This document shows, piece after piece, positions 62,642 to 64,000 of a stretch of DNA of 64,000 nucleotides. Both the position numbers and the translations under genes were made by a program. Numbering within the stretch: position 1 is the stretch's first letter; the number at the start of each line of letters is the position of its first letter. This stretch comes from Candidatus Saccharibacteria bacterium UBA1944 (GTDB lineage Bacteria; Patescibacteriota; Saccharimonadia; Saccharimonadales; Saccharimonadaceae), in assembly GCA_002336935.1 (NCBI GenBank), contig DDEW01000015.1:17014-81013 (forward strand). Reading direction: 5' to 3'. Below the pieces are notes generated by a model. The model ran no database searches and was not told the origin of the DNA. It saw only the letters and a list, made by a program, of their open reading frames with translations.

Positions 62642-63622
62642 TTACAGAAGCGGTTGCTGTAAACCATCATCATTCTCAATGCTTTCAATACTCACAATCC
62701 TCAATATTGGTTTTTTAAGCACAACTTTCGAGCCTTTGGCTGTTGATCGTCGATCAACATATGCCTCAATGCGCACAGGACCAAACAGTGAGTCGCGCAC
62801 CGACTTCACCCCACCCTCTGGCGGAATAGCTTTTAGTACACGCCCATCATAGGCAAAGCCAAGTGTATCGGTACGCGCATTTCCGCGTGTCAATTCGCCA
62901 TCTAGTGTCACATGCATATCCTGGGTGAGCTCAGGGAATGCCACACGATCATTTTGCTCAATATCTCGATTATCAAATATCTTCTTGTCTTTAAACTGTA
63001 CTTTTTCTGCCGTCTTGGCAACTATTGAGTCTTCGTCAATCGGCTTATCGTCAATGTACAGTGCCGCGCCGCGATCGACCATGGCCACAAGTTGCCTCAA
63101 CTTTGTTGGCGGCGTCGTACGATACGCCTCGAGCTCTTCTGTGCTTACAACAATTCTTTCCCCGTTATGGTTCGTGAGCTCTACGCGGTTATTATCAATA
63201 ATGCGCGCTTCGTCATGCCGAAAGTTACGCTTCACCATCATCGTATGGAAATGCTTTGCAATCCGCACTACAACCTTCAGCGTAGATACGGCTGACCTGG
63301 CAACATCTGCACTTGTCTTGTCTTTGGTGTCATTTTTAGCGATCTCCGTGAGGGCTGTTTTTCCGTACAATACAATACCCCCCGCAATGGTTAACCCGAT
63401 TACATCAGTGATTAGCGAACCGGGTCGTATACGTACTTCTATTGAGTAATCTTTCCCGGCAAGTGTCTTGTTTTGCTTTTCAACATAAAACTTTAGCGTA
63501 TCTTTTATGCCCTTTAAGTAATCAATCGTTTTATCAAGATCTACCTCACCATCTTCCACCGACTCACCAGTAAGGTAAAGTGTTCCTACAGGAATTGTTT
63601 TTGTATTATGCTCATCACTCAT
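62642..63622 (-). CDS. Protein of unknown function with one hydrophobic helix
   Basis: 326 residues. An N-terminal alpha/beta part (~1-70) with a regular DLDKTIDYLKGIKDTLKFYVEKQNK helix, one hydrophobic stretch (LITDVIGLTIAGGIVLYG, ~73-90), then mixed alpha/beta with two similar beta modules near the end (~215-326). TATAAT lies 7 nt before the ATG (leaderless). No family recognised with confidence; proteins of this layout occur in mobile or defence loci, but nothing in the neighbourhood proves that. Confidence 0.65.
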   Translation of the reverse strand: MSDEHNTKTIPVGTLYLTGESVEDGEVDLDKTIDYLKGIKDTLKFYVEKQNKTLAGKDYSIEVRIRPGSLITDVIGLTIAGGIVLYGKTALTEIAKNDTKDKTSADVARSAVSTLKVVVRIAKHFHTMMVKRNFRHDEARIIDNNRVELTNHNGERIVVSTEELEAYRTTPPTKLRQLVAMVDRGAALYIDDKPIDEDSIVAKTAEKVQFKDKKIFDNRDIEQNDRVAFPELTQDMHVTLDGELTRGNARTDTLGFAYDGRVLKAIPPEGGVKSVRDSLFGPVRIEAYVDRRSTAKGSKVVLKKPILRIVSIESIENDDGLQQPLL

Positions 63623-63813
63623 AGTTATAATTATATCGCAAAATCATGAATTATAATAAATGTCAATATCGCTTATGCCACTATCTCAAATAAATTTATA
63701 GCTTTTTCGGTTGTCCCACCAATACTCGCGACGCCTGAGTGAGTCTTACTCTGCGCATTGTTTTTCCATAACAACACTACAGCCACTCCTGTGTAAGACA
63801 TTAAGGCATCTGG
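63623..63813. other. Intergenic region near the right edge
   Basis: Contains the promoter of the gene at 63622 (TATAAT at 63630-63635, minus strand). The rest is A/T-rich with no ORF, hairpin or repeat that I can support. Confidence 0.5.
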
Positions 63814-64000
63814 CTACAATGCCATATGACTCTTTTGTATAAGGTAATAGAGACGATCCACTTCGATTTTATAACCGGTAATTCGTCGTTGGTTAATGTC
63901 GTCAATCTCTTCATTATTAATAATGTTACCCAAAACATCACCAAGTAACCGTAACGACAGGATAAACTTGCGCATATAGAAATTACCAACTTTTGAGCGC
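63814..64000 (-). CDS. C-terminal part of a gene entering from the right edge
   Basis: An open minus-strand frame runs from the window edge to a TAG at 63816-63814. The last 61 residues include RKFILSLRLLGDVLGNIINN and a charged helix ending YYLIQKSHMAL. Codon use looks genuine and the frame has no other stop. Product unknown. Confidence 0.55.
   Translation of the reverse strand, partial: RSKVGNFYMRKFILSLRLLGDVLGNIINNEEIDDINQRRITGYKIEVDRLYYLIQKSHMAL

Overview
The window most resembles a Patescibacteria (CPR) genome of the Candidatus Saccharibacteria (TM7) type. This is inferred from gene content: short intergenic gaps, many overlapping genes, GC near the middle of the range, large secreted repeat proteins beginning with an 'NFQGRLL' segment, and many genes whose -10 box lies 6-7 nt before the ATG (leaderless mRNAs). 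UGA acts as a stop (for example at the gamma/beta junction, 24446-24448), which excludes the UGA-recoded CPR groups SR1 and Gracilibacteria. No rRNA is present; one tRNA (Gln, TTG) was found.

Layout. 1-3.7 kb: AbrB/MFS efflux operon with a palindromic operator, then three tandem paralogous membrane proteins. 3.8-5.2 kb: a secreted alpha/beta hydrolase of unusual base composition with its own terminator. 5.2-12 kb: PAP2 phosphatase, CorA, DUF475/TerC, a Crp/Fnr regulator, response regulators and a two-component pair. 12-19.8 kb: desaturase-like protein, PadR/PspC envelope-stress pair, MMPL exporter, LiaF-like protein, TylF-like methyltransferase, and a 32-residue pilin-like ORF. 19.9-26.1 kb: a seven-gene F1-like ATPase cluster. 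26.3-27.4 kb: Pit phosphate transporter. 27.4-43.8 kb: a cell-surface locus with a WxL-like arrangement, a CBM-like adhesin and an 1862-residue kelch protein. 43.8-48.5 kb: small membrane proteins, PRPP synthetase, a CHASE-type histidine kinase and tRNA-Gln. 48.6-53.5 kb: ABC exporter and an ECF sigma regulon. 53.5-55.5 kb: a thiol-redox operon (DsbA, CPAC membrane protein, Fur family, glutaredoxin). 55.5-64 kb: G6PDH, lipid kinase, DNA-repair glycosylases, YitT, a metallothionein-like micro-gene, TspO-like protein, a lone voltage-sensor domain and a Doc-type toxin module.

The most unusual system is the F1-like ATPase. Alpha, beta, gamma, epsilon and delta homologues keep their catalytic residues (P-loops, catalytic Glu, arginine finger), but no subunit a is encoded. 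The only c-like protein keeps the cytoplasmic R-N-P loop, has no acidic residue in its second helix, and carries a signal peptide plus a domain of about 170 residues outside the membrane. The b-like stalk is about twice normal length. This suggests an ATP-driven machine that moves or assembles something outside the cell rather than a proton-driven ATP synthase. It lies next to a large surface-adhesin locus, which fits an epibiotic, host-attached life.

Regulatory signals tie distant genes together. Three Crp-type sites (8374, 58295, 60080) match the recognition helix of the Crp/Fnr protein at 8502. Two near-identical promoters (51203, 52958) flank the ECF sigma gene. A 7-1-7 palindrome overlaps the -35 of the redox operon that encodes a Fur-family regulator.
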